64,000 bases of DNA from Salipiger profundus (lineage in GTDB: Bacteria > Pseudomonadota > Alphaproteobacteria > Rhodobacterales > Rhodobacteraceae): contig NZ_CP014796.1 of assembly GCF_001969385.1 (NCBI RefSeq), positions 4,419,501 through 4,483,500 of the forward strand, given 5' to 3'. Every line of letters begins with the position of its first letter. The first letter of the stretch is position 1. Both the position numbers and the translations under genes were made by a program. The notes under the pieces are model-generated. The model did no database searches. It saw only the letters and a list, made by a program, of their open reading frames with translations, and was not told the origin of the DNA. Shown here one piece after another: positions 39,092-47,271 of this stretch.

Positions 39092-40171
39092 TCAGTCGCT
39101 GGCGGGGAAGACGAAGCAGCGGTCGCGGCGGACCGTGAGCCACATCGGCGTGCCGGGCCGCGGCAGGAAGACGTTCGGCACCGTCGCCTTCAGCACGCCG
39201 CCGTCGAAATCCATGCGGAATTCCACGAGGCTTTCCGACCCCATGAAGCGCGCCCGCTCGACGACACCGCGCGCCGGGGTGCCGGCCATCTCGGTCGGGT
39301 TCGGACCGCGCCCGCCCCGGTCGAAGTCGATCCCCACGTGCTGCGGACGGAACACGATGTCCACCTCTTCGCCATCCGGCACGCCGGGCGCGAGGAAGAC
39401 ACCGAAGGGCGTCTCGGTCAGCGCGCCCCGCACGGTGCCGCGCAGCACGTTGATGTCGCTGAAGAAGGCGACCGCCGCCTTGTCGGCCGGGGCGTTGTAG
39501 ATGTTGTAGGGCGCGCCGCGCTGCACGATGTGACCGTCGCGCATCAGCGCGATCTCGTCGGCCATGCGCATCGCCTCCTCGGGCTCATGCGTCACCAGCA
39601 GCACCGAGGCGCCCTCTTCCTTGAGCAGCGCCAGCGTCTCGTCGCGGATGCCGTCGCGCAGCCGGTTGTCGAGCCCGGAAAACGGCTCGTCCATCAGCAT
39701 GATCTTGGGCCGTGGCGCCAGCGCCCGGGCAAGCGCCACCCGCTGCTGCTCGCCGCCCGACAGCTGGTGCGGATACTCGTCGATGAAATGCCCGAGCCCG
39801 ACCCGGTCGAGCAGCTCGACCGCCCGGGCCCGCTTTTCCGACTTCGCGCCCTTGAGACCGAAGGCCACGTTCTCGCCCACCGAGAGATGCGGGAACAGCG
39901 CGAAATCCTGGAACATCAGGCCGATCTGGCGGCGCTCCGGCGGCACCCGGAAGACCGTGTCGCAGATGAGCTGGCCATCGACGTGGATCTCGCCCGCATC
40001 CTGCATGTCGACACCGGCGATCATCCGCAGAGTCGTCGACTTGCCGCAGCCCGAGGGCCCGAGCAGGCAGGTCACGTGGCCCGGCTGGATCGACAGCGAC
40101 ACGTCGTCGACCACGGCCCGGCCCTCGAAACGGCGCAAAAGGTTGCGGATCTCCAGCCGGGGTGTGGTCAC
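39092..40171 (-). CDS. ABC transporter ATP-binding protein, iron/polyamine importer type
   Basis: The 359-aa ATPase has Walker A GPSGCGKSTT, Q-loop QDFALFPHLSVGENV, signature LSGGEQQRVALARAL, Walker B IMLMDEPFSGLD and H-loop VTHEPEEA, followed by a C-terminal TOBE domain. It resembles the FbpC/PotA class that energises uptake of ferric iron or polyamines. No permease or binding-protein gene is adjacent, so it is an orphan in this window. The start is GTG at 40169-40171 with only a weak ribosome site. Confidence 0.9.
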   Translation of the reverse strand: MTTPRLEIRNLLRRFEGRAVVDDVSLSIQPGHVTCLLGPSGCGKSTTLRMIAGVDMQDAGEIHVDGQLICDTVFRVPPERRQIGLMFQDFALFPHLSVGENVAFGLKGAKSEKRARAVELLDRVGLGHFIDEYPHQLSGGEQQRVALARALAPRPKIMLMDEPFSGLDNRLRDGIRDETLALLKEEGASVLLVTHEPEEAMRMADEIALMRDGHIVQRGAPYNIYNAPADKAAVAFFSDINVLRGTVRGALTETPFGVFLAPGVPDGEEVDIVFRPQHVGIDFDRGGRGPNPTEMAGTPARGVVERARFMGSESLVEFRMDFDGGVLKATVPNVFLPRPGTPMWLTVRRDRCFVFPASD

Positions 40172-40255
40172 GGGGGAACGCTGCCTCTTCTTTCCCGATG
40201 AAATGTCTCGGATTTGCCCTTCGGACTACCAGCCCCGCCCCGCGCCCGCAAGCCA

Positions 40256-40316
40256 GCTTCTTCTGGCCGGAAATATCCCGGGGGAGTCGCCGCAGGCGAC
40301 GGGGGCAGCGCCCCCG
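40256..40316 (-). repeat. Dispersed intergenic repeat, copy 4 (best preserved)
   Basis: Read on the minus strand: GGGGGCGCTGCCCCC, then the hairpin GTCGCCTGCGGCGAC, then TCCCCCGGGATATTTCCGGC and CAGAAGAAGC. It begins 10 bases after the PIN-domain gene stop, in its direction of transcription. Confidence 0.85.
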
Positions 40317-40325
40317 GCTCCGCCG

Positions 40326-40886
40326 TCAATCGCCGGCGCGGCCCGCCGCCTCCAGTGCCTTGCCGAGCCGCGGCAGCCGCGCCTTCTTCAGCAGGCGGCG
40401 CATGGTCCAATCCTCGCCCGAGAGCCTGCGGGCCTCCTCAAGGACGGCGGCGCAGGCGTCGGCCACCGGTCCCGGCTGCGCCTCGAAGAGCCCGCGCAGG
40501 AAGCCGTCCGCGTCGACCCGGCTCAGGCCTTCCTCGGCGAGGATGCCGCGCGGGAAATCCTTGGCGTTCTCGGTGACGATCACGTCGGCGCTGCCGTCGA
40601 TGGCGGCGGCGAGAACGTGCAGGTCGGCGGGGTCCGGCAGCCACAGCCGGCTTTCCAGCGACGGCCGCCATGTCACCTCGGCCCGGGGCCAGGCGGCCCG
40701 CAGCTGCGCGATCTCGCCGCGCGCCTGCGCCTCGCCCATCGGTCCGAGCTTGCGCGCCGCCAGCGCCCATTCCTCGAGGATGCGTGCCGACCAGAGCGGC
40801 TCGTAGAGCCCCTTGGTGGCGACCCCGAGCAGCACCTCGCGCATCACCGTGGGATACATCACGCAGGTGTCGAGCAGCACCTTCAC
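40326..40886 (-). CDS. PIN domain protein
   Basis: The 186-aa product starts VKVLLDTCVMYPTVMREVLL, with the first catalytic Asp at residue 6, and has later acidic positions in LPDPADLHVLAAAIDG and VTENAKDFP, the PIN_3 pattern. PIN proteins are metal-dependent RNases, often toxins. The start is GTG at 40884-40886, overlapping the rlmI stop (GTGA), so it is translated with rlmI. No antitoxin-like gene is next to it, so it may serve RNA processing rather than a toxin system. Confidence 0.85.
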   Translation of the reverse strand: MKVLLDTCVMYPTVMREVLLGVATKGLYEPLWSARILEEWALAARKLGPMGEAQARGEIAQLRAAWPRAEVTWRPSLESRLWLPDPADLHVLAAAIDGSADVIVTENAKDFPRGILAEEGLSRVDADGFLRGLFEAQPGPVADACAAVLEEARRLSGEDWTMRRLLKKARLPRLGKALEAAGRAGD

Positions 40887-42079
40887 AAGCGGAACACCAG
40901 CGCCTTCAGGTAGCCCGATTCCGCCAGCTGCGGCAGCAGCGGATGATCGGGGCCGGCAAACCCGGTGTGGACGAGCTGCGCCCGGCGCCCGGCCCGGCCG
41001 ATGCCGCGCAGGCAGGCGCCGGTGAAGCTCGACAGGTCGGCGGCGTGGCTGCACGAGCAGAGCACGAGATAGCCCCCTTCCTCGACCAGGGGCGCCGACA
41101 GGCGCGCCACCTTCTCGTAGGCCCGCAGACCGGCCTCGAGCGCCGGCTTCGCGGGGGCAAAGGCCGGCGGATCGCAGATCACCAGCCCGAAGCGCGCGCC
41201 TTCTTCGCCCAACGCGGTCAGCGTGTCGAAGGCATCGCCCTGGCGCGTCGAAAAGCGCTCGGCCGCGCCCATCCGGCGCGCGCCCTCCTCGGCCAGTGCC
41301 AGCGCCGGGGCCGAACCGTCGACCGCCAGCGCCGAAGCGGCACCGCCCGCCAGCGCCGCGAGCGCGAAGCCGCCGACGTGGCTGAAGACGTCGAGCACCG
41401 CCTCTCCGCGCGCCAGCCGCGCGGCGAAGCCGTGGTTCGGGCGCTGGTCGTAGAACAACCCGGTCTTCTGCCCCCCGGTGAGGTCGGCCATGTAGGTCGC
41501 GCCGTTCATTTCGACCGGCACCGGCGCGTCGGGCGCCTCCCCCAGCAGCACGGCGTCCACGTCGTCGAGCCCTTCGAGCGCGCGTCCGCGCGAACCCGCG
41601 TTCTTGAGGATCGTCGTCACCCCGGTCACCTCGGCCAGCGCCTCGGCCAGCTCGGGAAGCAGCGCCTCCGCCCAGGCGGCGTTGGGCTGCACCACGCAGG
41701 TGTCGCCGAAGCGGTCGATGATGACCCCCGGAAAGCCGTCGGCCTCGGCATGCACCAGCCGGTAGTAGGGCGTGTCGAACACGCGCTCGCGCAGCGACAG
41801 CGCCTTGCCGAGCCTTGCAGCGAGCCAGTCGCGGCCGATCTCGGCCTCGGGGTCGCGGTCGAGCATCCGGCCGGCGATCTTCGAGGCGGGCGTCACGCCC
41901 ACCAGCCCGACCGGCTTGCGGGCGTTGTCCTCGAGCAGCGCGACCGTGCCGGGGGCGAGCCCCTTCGTGCGGCGATCGAGCACCAGCTCGTTGGCATAGA
42001 TCCATGGGAACCCCCGGCGGATGGCGCGGGCGTTGGCTTTGGGCGTCAGTCGGACGACAGGCAGGGATGCGGCACACAT
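40883..42079 (-). CDS. rlmI: Class I SAM-dependent rRNA methyltransferase, RlmI family
   Basis: The 398-aa product has an N-terminal PUA domain (RLTPKANARAIRRGFPWIYA) and a Rossmann methyltransferase domain with VLDVFSHVGGFALAAL and the catalytic CDPPAFAPAK motif; a CSCSH stretch follows. In E. coli RlmI makes 5-methylcytosine in 23S rRNA; exact target here is inferred by family. The start at 42079 gives MCAASLPVVRL. It overlaps the downstream PIN gene by 4 bases. Confidence 0.88.
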   Translation of the reverse strand: MCAASLPVVRLTPKANARAIRRGFPWIYANELVLDRRTKGLAPGTVALLEDNARKPVGLVGVTPASKIAGRMLDRDPEAEIGRDWLAARLGKALSLRERVFDTPYYRLVHAEADGFPGVIIDRFGDTCVVQPNAAWAEALLPELAEALAEVTGVTTILKNAGSRGRALEGLDDVDAVLLGEAPDAPVPVEMNGATYMADLTGGQKTGLFYDQRPNHGFAARLARGEAVLDVFSHVGGFALAALAGGAASALAVDGSAPALALAEEGARRMGAAERFSTRQGDAFDTLTALGEEGARFGLVICDPPAFAPAKPALEAGLRAYEKVARLSAPLVEEGGYLVLCSCSHAADLSSFTGACLRGIGRAGRRAQLVHTGFAGPDHPLLPQLAESGYLKALVFRL

Positions 42080-42482
42080 GGCGCCCCTATAGCGCGGCCC
42101 CCGGTGCGAGGGAAAGCGTCGAAATCGGATCCGGATGGACCGCCCCTTGCGGGTGCCGGTGGTCCGGTCACGGAGGACTGCGCCCGGGGGCCGCAGCAAC
42201 AAGGCCGTCGAGGTCCTGTCGCCCAGTGCGGGCCCGCCACGTCCCTTGGCAGTTGCCAGCGCCCTGCTCTGGCGTTCCCGAGAACGGCACCGACGCAAGC
42301 GTCCGGCGTTGATTGGAATTGCAGCAGATGCGGTCAGATTCGTCCCGTCCGCGACGCGTCCCCGTGGCACTCGGCAAGACACAGGGTGCGAGGCGCTTTA
42401 CTGGTAGCGCTAACTGGATTAAATGCGGAGACGTAGCGAGGTTCCGCCATCCGGCGGAACGGCCAGGGAAAGGGAGACGCCC
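42080..42482. other. Divergent region rlmI / edd
   Basis: This 403-base gap separates the rlmI and edd start codons. Apart from the TAGCGCTA palindrome at 42402-42415, I see no gene or RNA in it. Confidence 0.5.
42402..42415 (+). promoter_or_regulatory. Candidate LacI-type operator upstream of edd
   Basis: TGGTAGCGCTAACT contains the palindrome TAGCGCTA and is one mismatch from GTTAGCGCTAAC, the kind of site bound by LacI-family sugar regulators in alphaproteobacteria. It lies 68 bases before the edd ATG. No regulator is encoded nearby. Confidence 0.45.
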
Positions 42483-44288
42483 ATGCCGCTCGACGCCACC
42501 ATCGCCCGCGTGACCGAAGCCATCGAGGCCCGCTCGGAAGGCCGCCGCGCCACCTATCTCGACCGGATGCGCCGCGCCGCCGACGAGGGCCCGCGCCGCG
42601 CCCATCTGACCTGCGGCAACCAGGCCCACGCCTATGCCGCAATGGGTCAGGACCAGTCGGCGCTGGCCGAGGGCCGCGCGCCCAACCTCGGCATCGTCAC
42701 CGCCTACAACGACATGCTCTCGGCGCATCAGCCGTTCGAGCGCTTCCCGCAGCTCATCCGCGACGCCGCGCGCAGCGCCGGCGGCACCGCGCAGGTGGCA
42801 GGCGGCGTGCCGGCCATGTGCGACGGCGTCACCCAGGGCCAGGTCGGCATGGAGCTGTCGCTGTTCTCGCGCGACGTGATCGCGCTGGCCACCGGCGTCT
42901 CGCTCTCGCACAACACCTTCGACGCCGCCGTCTATCTCGGGGTCTGCGACAAGATCGTGCCGGGCCTCGTCATCGGCGCGGCCACCTTCGGCTACATTCC
43001 GGGCATCTTCCTGCCCGCCGGTCCGATGACCAGCGGCCTGCCCAACGACGAGAAGTCCAAGGTGCGCCAGCGCTTCGCCGCCGGCGAGATCGGCCGTGAC
43101 GAGCTGATGAAGGCCGAGATGCAAAGCTACCACGGCCCGGGCACCTGCACCTTCTACGGCACCGCGAACTCGAACCAGATGCTGATGGAGATCATGGGCC
43201 TGCACCTTCCGGGTGCGAGTTTCGTGAACCCCAACACGCCGCTGCGCGACGCGCTGACCGAGACCGGCGCCAAGCGCGCGCTCGAGATCACCAGGCTGGG
43301 CAATGACTACCGCCCGGTGTGCGACATCCTCGACGCCAAGGCCTTCGTGAACGGCATCGTCGGGCTGATGGCCACCGGCGGCTCGACCAACCTAGTGCTG
43401 CACCTGCCCGCCATGGCCCGCGCCGCCGGGATCGAGCTGGAACTCGAGGATTTCGAGGCGATCTCCTCGGTCACGCCGCTGATGGCCAAGGTCTACCCCA
43501 ACGGGCTTGCCGACGTGAACCACTTCCACGCGGCGGGCGGGTTGCAGTATCTCATCGGCGAGCTGCTCGACGCAGGCCTGCTGCACGAGGACGTGCACAC
43601 CGTCGCCGGCGACGGGCTGTCGCTCTACCGGCAGGAACCGAAGCTCAAGGACGGCGCCGTCACCTACCAGCCGGCGGCGCGCGACAGCCAGAACGACAAG
43701 ATCCTGCGCCCGGCCTCGGACCCATTCCAGAAGACCGGCGGGCTCAAGCAGCTCGAGGGCAACCTCGGCCACGGCATGATGAAGACCTCGGCGGTCGATC
43801 CCTCGCGCCACGTGATCGAGGCCAAGGCACGGGTCTTCCAGGACCAGGCCGAGGTCAAGGAGGCCTTCAAGGCCGGCGAATTCACCGAGGACACGATCGT
43901 CGTGGTGCGGTTCCAGGGCCCCTCGGCCAACGGCATGCCCGAGCTGCACTCGCTGACGCCGACGCTGGCGGTGCTGCAGGACCGTGGCCTCAAGGTGGCG
44001 CTGGTGACCGACGGACGCATGTCCGGCGCGTCGGGCAAGGTGCCCTCGGCGATCCACGTCTCGCCCGAGGCCGCCAAGGGCGGCCCCCTCGCCCGCCTGC
44101 GCGACGGCGACGTGGTTCGCGTCGACGCGGTCGCCGGCACGCTGACCTGCCTGGCCGAGGACTTCGAGACGCGCGAGCCGGTCACGGCCGATCTCAGCGG
44201 CAACGGCCACGGCGTCGGCCGCGAGCTCTTCGAGGCGTTCCGGCAGAACGTTGGCCTCGCGTCGAACGGAGCTGCCGTGGTGGTCTGA
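42483..44288 (+). CDS. edd: Phosphogluconate dehydratase
   Basis: Edd converts 6-phosphogluconate to 2-keto-3-deoxy-6-phosphogluconate in the Entner-Doudoroff pathway, the main glycolytic route of roseobacters. The 601-aa IlvD/Edd family protein carries the iron-sulfur cysteines in [22 protein letters not shown] and [14 protein letters not shown]. Its length and C-terminus ([16 protein letters not shown]) favour Edd over dihydroxyacid dehydratase. The start at 42483 follows AAAGGGAGACG. eda is not adjacent in this window. Confidence 0.95.
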   Translation: MPLDATIARVTEAIEARSEGRRATYLDRMRRAADEGPRRAHLTCGNQAHAYAAMGQDQSALAEGRAPNLGIVTAYNDMLSAHQPFERFPQLIRDAARSAGGTAQVAGGVPAMCDGVTQGQVGMELSLFSRDVIALATGVSLSHNTFDAAVYLGVCDKIVPGLVIGAATFGYIPGIFLPAGPMTSGLPNDEKSKVRQRFAAGEIGRDELMKAEMQSYHGPGTCTFYGTANSNQMLMEIMGLHLPGASFVNPNTPLRDALTETGAKRALEITRLGNDYRPVCDILDAKAFVNGIVGLMATGGSTNLVLHLPAMARAAGIELELEDFEAISSVTPLMAKVYPNGLADVNHFHAAGGLQYLIGELLDAGLLHEDVHTVAGDGLSLYRQEPKLKDGAVTYQPAARDSQNDKILRPASDPFQKTGGLKQLEGNLGHGMMKTSAVDPSRHVIEAKARVFQDQAEVKEAFKAGEFTEDTIVVVRFQGPSANGMPELHSLTPTLAVLQDRGLKVALVTDGRMSGASGKVPSAIHVSPEAAKGGPLARLRDGDVVRVDAVAGTLTCLAEDFETREPVTADLSGNGHGVGRELFEAFRQNVGLASNGAAVVV

Positions 44289-44312
44289 GCCACGCCAGCT
44301 TGCGCAAATCAC

Positions 44313-44341
44313 AAGGCGTGCCGCATCGGCGCGCCTTTTCT
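44313..44341 (+). terminator. Intrinsic terminator of edd
   Basis: AAGGCGTGCC and GGCGCGCCTT form a 10-bp stem (one G-T pair) with a 5-base loop, followed by TTCTTTT, 25 bases after the edd stop codon. Confidence 0.85.
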
Positions 44342-44393
44342 TTTGGGCGGGTGTGGCGCGCTCCCCCAGCGACTTTCACTGGTCCGGTCTTCG

Positions 44394-44430
44394 GGAGGCC
44401 TCCGGCGGGGATATTTTCGGGCCAGAAGAA
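44394..44430 (+). repeat. Dispersed intergenic repeat, copy 5
   Basis: AGGCCTCCGGCGGGGATATT continues as TTCGGGCCAGAAGAA, downstream of edd and in its direction. The 5' hairpin is shorter than in copy 4. Confidence 0.65.
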
Positions 44431-44767
44431 ACCCGCGCGAGCGCCCGTCCACCGCATGGCCGGCCAGCCGACAGGGCGTTGCGGACTCGGGGCTCTGGGG
44501 TGGGCTCATGACCTGTTGGAGGGACGCCATTCAAACGGCCAGAGGCAGTTGCCTTGGCCATCAAGGCCGTGCCGGATCGTATCTCAAAAACCAGGGGCAC
44601 GTGCTCGGCGCCGTCAATCCGGAGCATCCTTTCCCGAAGAGAAGAAGTGACGTTATCATGGTATGTTAGGTGTGATGCCAAGCCAAGATTGGAATCTCTG
44701 CGCTATTTCGCCCCAAAGCCACTGCCACTGTGGCCCAGATCACAGTCTTGCCCGAATAACGCTGGCC
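44431..44767. other. Non-coding stretch before IS3 remnant
   Basis: No gene-like frame, RNA or repeat is recognised in these ~340 bases. Composition becomes more AT-rich towards 44650-44770, in keeping with acquired DNA. Confidence 0.4.
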
Positions 44768-44877
44768 GGGTGTAAACGTGTACGGACATGTCAGACCGAT
44801 ACCATATAAAAAGGGCGCTTCGAGTATGTATATCGCCCCAGTGAAACCCTCCTCATGCTACAAGGCAGAATGTAGCA

Positions 44878-45195
44878 ATGAGTATGACGATGCACGACGG
44901 CATCAAGCGTTGGACGGCGAAAAGGAAGACGGCCCTGGTGATCGAGATCATCCAGGGCAAGACGACCGAGTCGGAGGCGAGCCGGTCCTTTGACCTGACG
45001 CCCTCCGAGATCGAGGGCTGGGTCGAAGACGCCAAGCGGGGGATGGAGAACTCGCTGCGCGCCAACCCGCTCGACATCCGGGAGCAATACGGGAAGCAGC
45101 TCCGGGACCTGCAGGAAGCCTATGGCGAGGCCATGCTGGAGCTACGGGCCCGAAAAAAGCGTCAGGCCCTGCTGGATGCGCAGGACGGGAATTGA
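44878..45195 (+). CDS. IS3 family transposase OrfA
   Basis: The 105-aa product (MSMTMHDGIKRWTAKRKTAL) has the helix-turn-helix of IS3 OrfA proteins (EASRSFDLTPSEIEGWVEDA) and a C-terminal coiled segment (QYGKQLRDLQEAYGEAMLEL). It appears intact. Its stop overlaps the start of orfB (TTGA), in the usual IS3 arrangement for frameshift or coupled expression. Without an intact orfB it cannot support transposition. Confidence 0.85.
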   Translation: MSMTMHDGIKRWTAKRKTALVIEIIQGKTTESEASRSFDLTPSEIEGWVEDAKRGMENSLRANPLDIREQYGKQLRDLQEAYGEAMLELRARKKRQALLDAQDGN

Positions 45196-45590
45196 TCCGT
45201 CGCATCCGGCAGGGCCTCCTAGCGGAGGGCGTGGCGGTGTCGATCGCCAAGCTCTGCACGTGGTTCGGCATTCCCCGGCGCACGGTCTGCTACAAGCCGG
45301 TCAAAGCCGCTCCCAAGGTCGATCCCCGCTTCTCTGAACCGATCAGGAAGATCCCTCTCACACATGCTGCGCATGTGTTGCCGGGCAGTGGATCGAGGAG
45401 GAGCCGTCCTTTGGCTATCGGACCGTGGCCTGGCTCCTGGGCTTCAACAAGAACACCGTGCAGCGGATATTCCAGATTAAGGGCTGGCAGGTGCGCAAGC
45501 GTGCCGTGGGCATGCGGCCCCGCATCCAGGCTGTGCCGTCGGTTGCAGCTGCGCCGGACGACAGGCGTGGTCGGCGCGAATGCACCTCTC
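45192..45590 (+). pseudogene. IS3 transposase OrfB, interrupted and truncated
   Basis: The N-terminal part (IRRIRQGLLAEGVAVSIAKL, then GIPRRTVCYKPVKAAPKVDP) reads to 45352. A 38-bp hairpin insertion then breaks the frame, and the protein resumes in another frame as IEEEPSFGYRTVAWLLGFNK and KGWQVRKRAVGMRPRIQAVP. It degrades after PDD near 45560, before the catalytic domain. Removing exactly the 38 bp restores the frame as RKMIEEEPS, as expected for this family. Confidence 0.8.
45353..45390 (+). repeat. 38-bp hairpin insertion in IS3 orfB
   Basis: It begins CCCTCTC, has a perfect 7-bp hairpin ACACATG-CTGCG-CATGTGT, and ends TGCCGGGCAGTG just before GAT. Its ends are identical to those of the 41-bp insertion at 47785-47825 in the IS5 transposase, while the hairpin differs. 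There is no target duplication needed to restore the gene. Confidence 0.8.
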
Positions 45591-45716
45591 GGCTCGGCGG
45601 GTTCGTGTCAAAGCGTGGAGCGCAGATCCAGACCTTAGACGCATCCCTTTCCAACATCGCCCGCTCGATCCTGCTGAGCCTCTCGCCGGCCGCTTTGGTG
45701 TCCCCGTCGTAGTCTC

Positions 45717-45857
45717 TCAGCGCGCGCTGCCAAGCGCGCCGTGCCGCGCGGGGAGACCAAGGTGCGCCGCCTCGGCCAAACAGGCGCGGAGTTCCGGAGG
45801 AAACCTGTCATGGGCCGCCATCGGATCGCCGATGCGGGTGCGGTCACGAAGGCTGCT
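45717..45857 (-). pseudogene. Fragment of a DUF6525-like gene
   Basis: The minus-strand frame reads RIGDPMAAHDRFPPELRACL and then AEAAHLG before losing similarity and stopping. This resembles the core of DUF6525 proteins of Rhodobacteraceae from memory. No start codon or full-length frame is left. It is debris between the IS3 remnant and the COG0523 remnant. Confidence 0.3.
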
Positions 45858-46227
45858 GCATGCGTTTCCGCGCTGTGTGATCCGCGCCATTAGCCGGGCT
45901 CGACTGCGTCGATGACAGCAGTTGATATGTTTTGCCGCGTCGGGCGATAGGCGGCGAACGGTGGACCTCAGGCAGCAGGTCGTCGCGCAGAGTGCAGAAA
46001 ATGCAGCCGATGGTCATCTCGACCAGCTTTTCCTCGGTCTGGCTCAGCTCGGCGCCGCCGTCGCGGAGGAGGTCCGTGTCGATGTTCACCTCGGACATGT
46101 CGTTGACGATGACCGCAACGTGACGGCCCTCGCGGTTGTTGAACACCCAGTTGAGAAGCGTCGTTTGTCTGGCGCCCAGAAAGCCAGAGAGGACTGTGAC
46201 AGGGATGCGGGTGTCCGTTGATTGCAT
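45844..46227 (-). pseudogene. COG0523 (CobW/zinc metallochaperone-type) GTPase, decayed
   Basis: Only about 100 recognisable residues are left of a ~400-aa GTPase: [20 protein letters not shown], then [15 protein letters not shown] and [16 protein letters not shown]. The Walker A lysine is lost (GARQTT in place of GAGKTT) and the metal motif GCxCC reads GCIFC, so it cannot be active. It lies 67 bases downstream of zinT on the same strand, which suits the zinc-responsive COG0523 proteins often found with zinT. Confidence 0.8.
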
Positions 46228-46294
46228 GCCGTGTCTCTTCGTGCCGGTAGTGTGGATCACGGACGGCCCCGCAGAGCCGCCCGCGAATGTCGGA

Positions 46295-46978
46295 TCAGTG
46301 GGCCGTCATCTCCTGGGCGACCTCTTCGCCGCTCAGCTCGGCGGGATAGTAGGTCGGCCAGTTGGTCACTTCCTCGAGCAGCGCCGCCCGGTCGTCGCCC
46401 CAGTAGAGGTGGAAGTGCCCGGCGTCGGTGGGCGCGATCGCGTGGTCGCTGAACTGGATGAAGCCCGGCGCCTCGGCATCGCCGCCCGCCTTCTCGAAGA
46501 TGTAGCGGACGCCGCGGTTGCCGGCCTCGTAGGTCAGCACCTCGTGGCCGTCATCCTCGTAGCGGCCCTGCACCGGCTCTCCGTCACGGAAGAAGATGAC
46601 GCTATCGCCCTTGATCAGGATGCGGTCCACGTCGGTCGCATAGCCGGTCAGGTAGTAGCCCGTATATTCGGCCGCGGTCATGTCGCCGTGCTCGGCCTTG
46701 TGGGCCATGACCTCCTCAAGGGTGCCGTCCTGCAGCAGCGGGTAGACGGATTGCCAGTCGCCCTCCCAGTCAGAGAGGTCGCGAGCCTTGATCTGATCGT
46801 CGTCGAAGTAGCCGTTGTAGATGTCGTCGTCGCCGTGATCGTGGGCGTGTTCTTCGGAATGCTCGTGATCGTGGCCCGTCGCGCCGTCGCTGCCGCTTGC
46901 CGCGAAGGCCTGCGCGGAAAGGGCGAACAGTGCGCCGGCGGCGAGGATGCTGACGTGCTTGGCGAATGCCTGTTGCAT
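46295..46978 (-). CDS. zinT: Zinc-binding periplasmic protein ZinT
   Basis: ZinT binds zinc in the periplasm and hands it to the ZnuABC importer under zinc starvation. The 227-aa product has a signal peptide ([15 protein letters not shown]), a His/Asp-rich N-terminal stretch ([18 protein letters not shown]) and the lipocalin-like ZinT domain ([29 protein letters not shown]). CAGGAGACAC precedes the ATG. A perfect inverted repeat of Zur type lies 49 bases upstream of the start. Confidence 0.93.
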   Translation of the reverse strand: MQQAFAKHVSILAAGALFALSAQAFAASGSDGATGHDHEHSEEHAHDHGDDDIYNGYFDDDQIKARDLSDWEGDWQSVYPLLQDGTLEEVMAHKAEHGDMTAAEYTGYYLTGYATDVDRILIKGDSVIFFRDGEPVQGRYEDDGHEVLTYEAGNRGVRYIFEKAGGDAEAPGFIQFSDHAIAPTDAGHFHLYWGDDRAALLEEVTNWPTYYPAELSGEEVAQEMTAH

Positions 46979-47022
46979 GAGTGTCTCCTGTCATTACCGG
47001 GGATCGACGATCCCTACGATTC

Positions 47023-47041
47023 GTTATGTTATCACATAACA
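47023..47041 (-). promoter_or_regulatory. Zur-like box upstream of zinT
   Basis: The sequence GTTATGTTATCACATAACA holds TGTTAT-CAC-ATAACA, a perfect inverted repeat 49-63 bases before the zinT ATG. It fits the alphaproteobacterial Zur box, so zinT and the downstream GTPase remnant were probably repressed by Zur when zinc is plentiful. Confidence 0.7.
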
Positions 47042-47271
47042 TTTTGCTGGTAGCCTCAATCGACGGTGCAGACAACCGCATGATCAGGGATGCGCTCTGC
47101 ACGAGCGGACAAGGGTCTGAGGAGAACGGCCTCGGGCCGACGTGTCAGGGCAGGCTCAGCCGCACCCTCCGACCGCCATGCACGGCATAGACTTGTCCGG
47201 TGATACGGCTTTGTTGCGCAAAGGCGGATGTAGGATTCATCTCGTGAATCCAGAGTGGTAGCTGGGGCGCC

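Larger units (their letters stand above)
44768..45590 (+). mobile_element. IS3 family insertion sequence remnant
   Basis: An orfA-orfB pair typical of IS3 elements is preserved only on its left side. OrfB ends after its N-terminal third, with no DDE catalytic domain. The left boundary is placed at a TG dinucleotide at 44768 (TGTAAACGTGTACGGACA), as IS3 ends start with TG, but no right inverted repeat is left to confirm it. The right limit is where similarity to the transposase fades. Confidence 0.65.

Noticed and set aside
40326-40886. Toxin-antitoxin module around the PIN gene
   Set aside because: No small DNA-binding antitoxin gene precedes it; the upstream partner is an rRNA methyltransferase.
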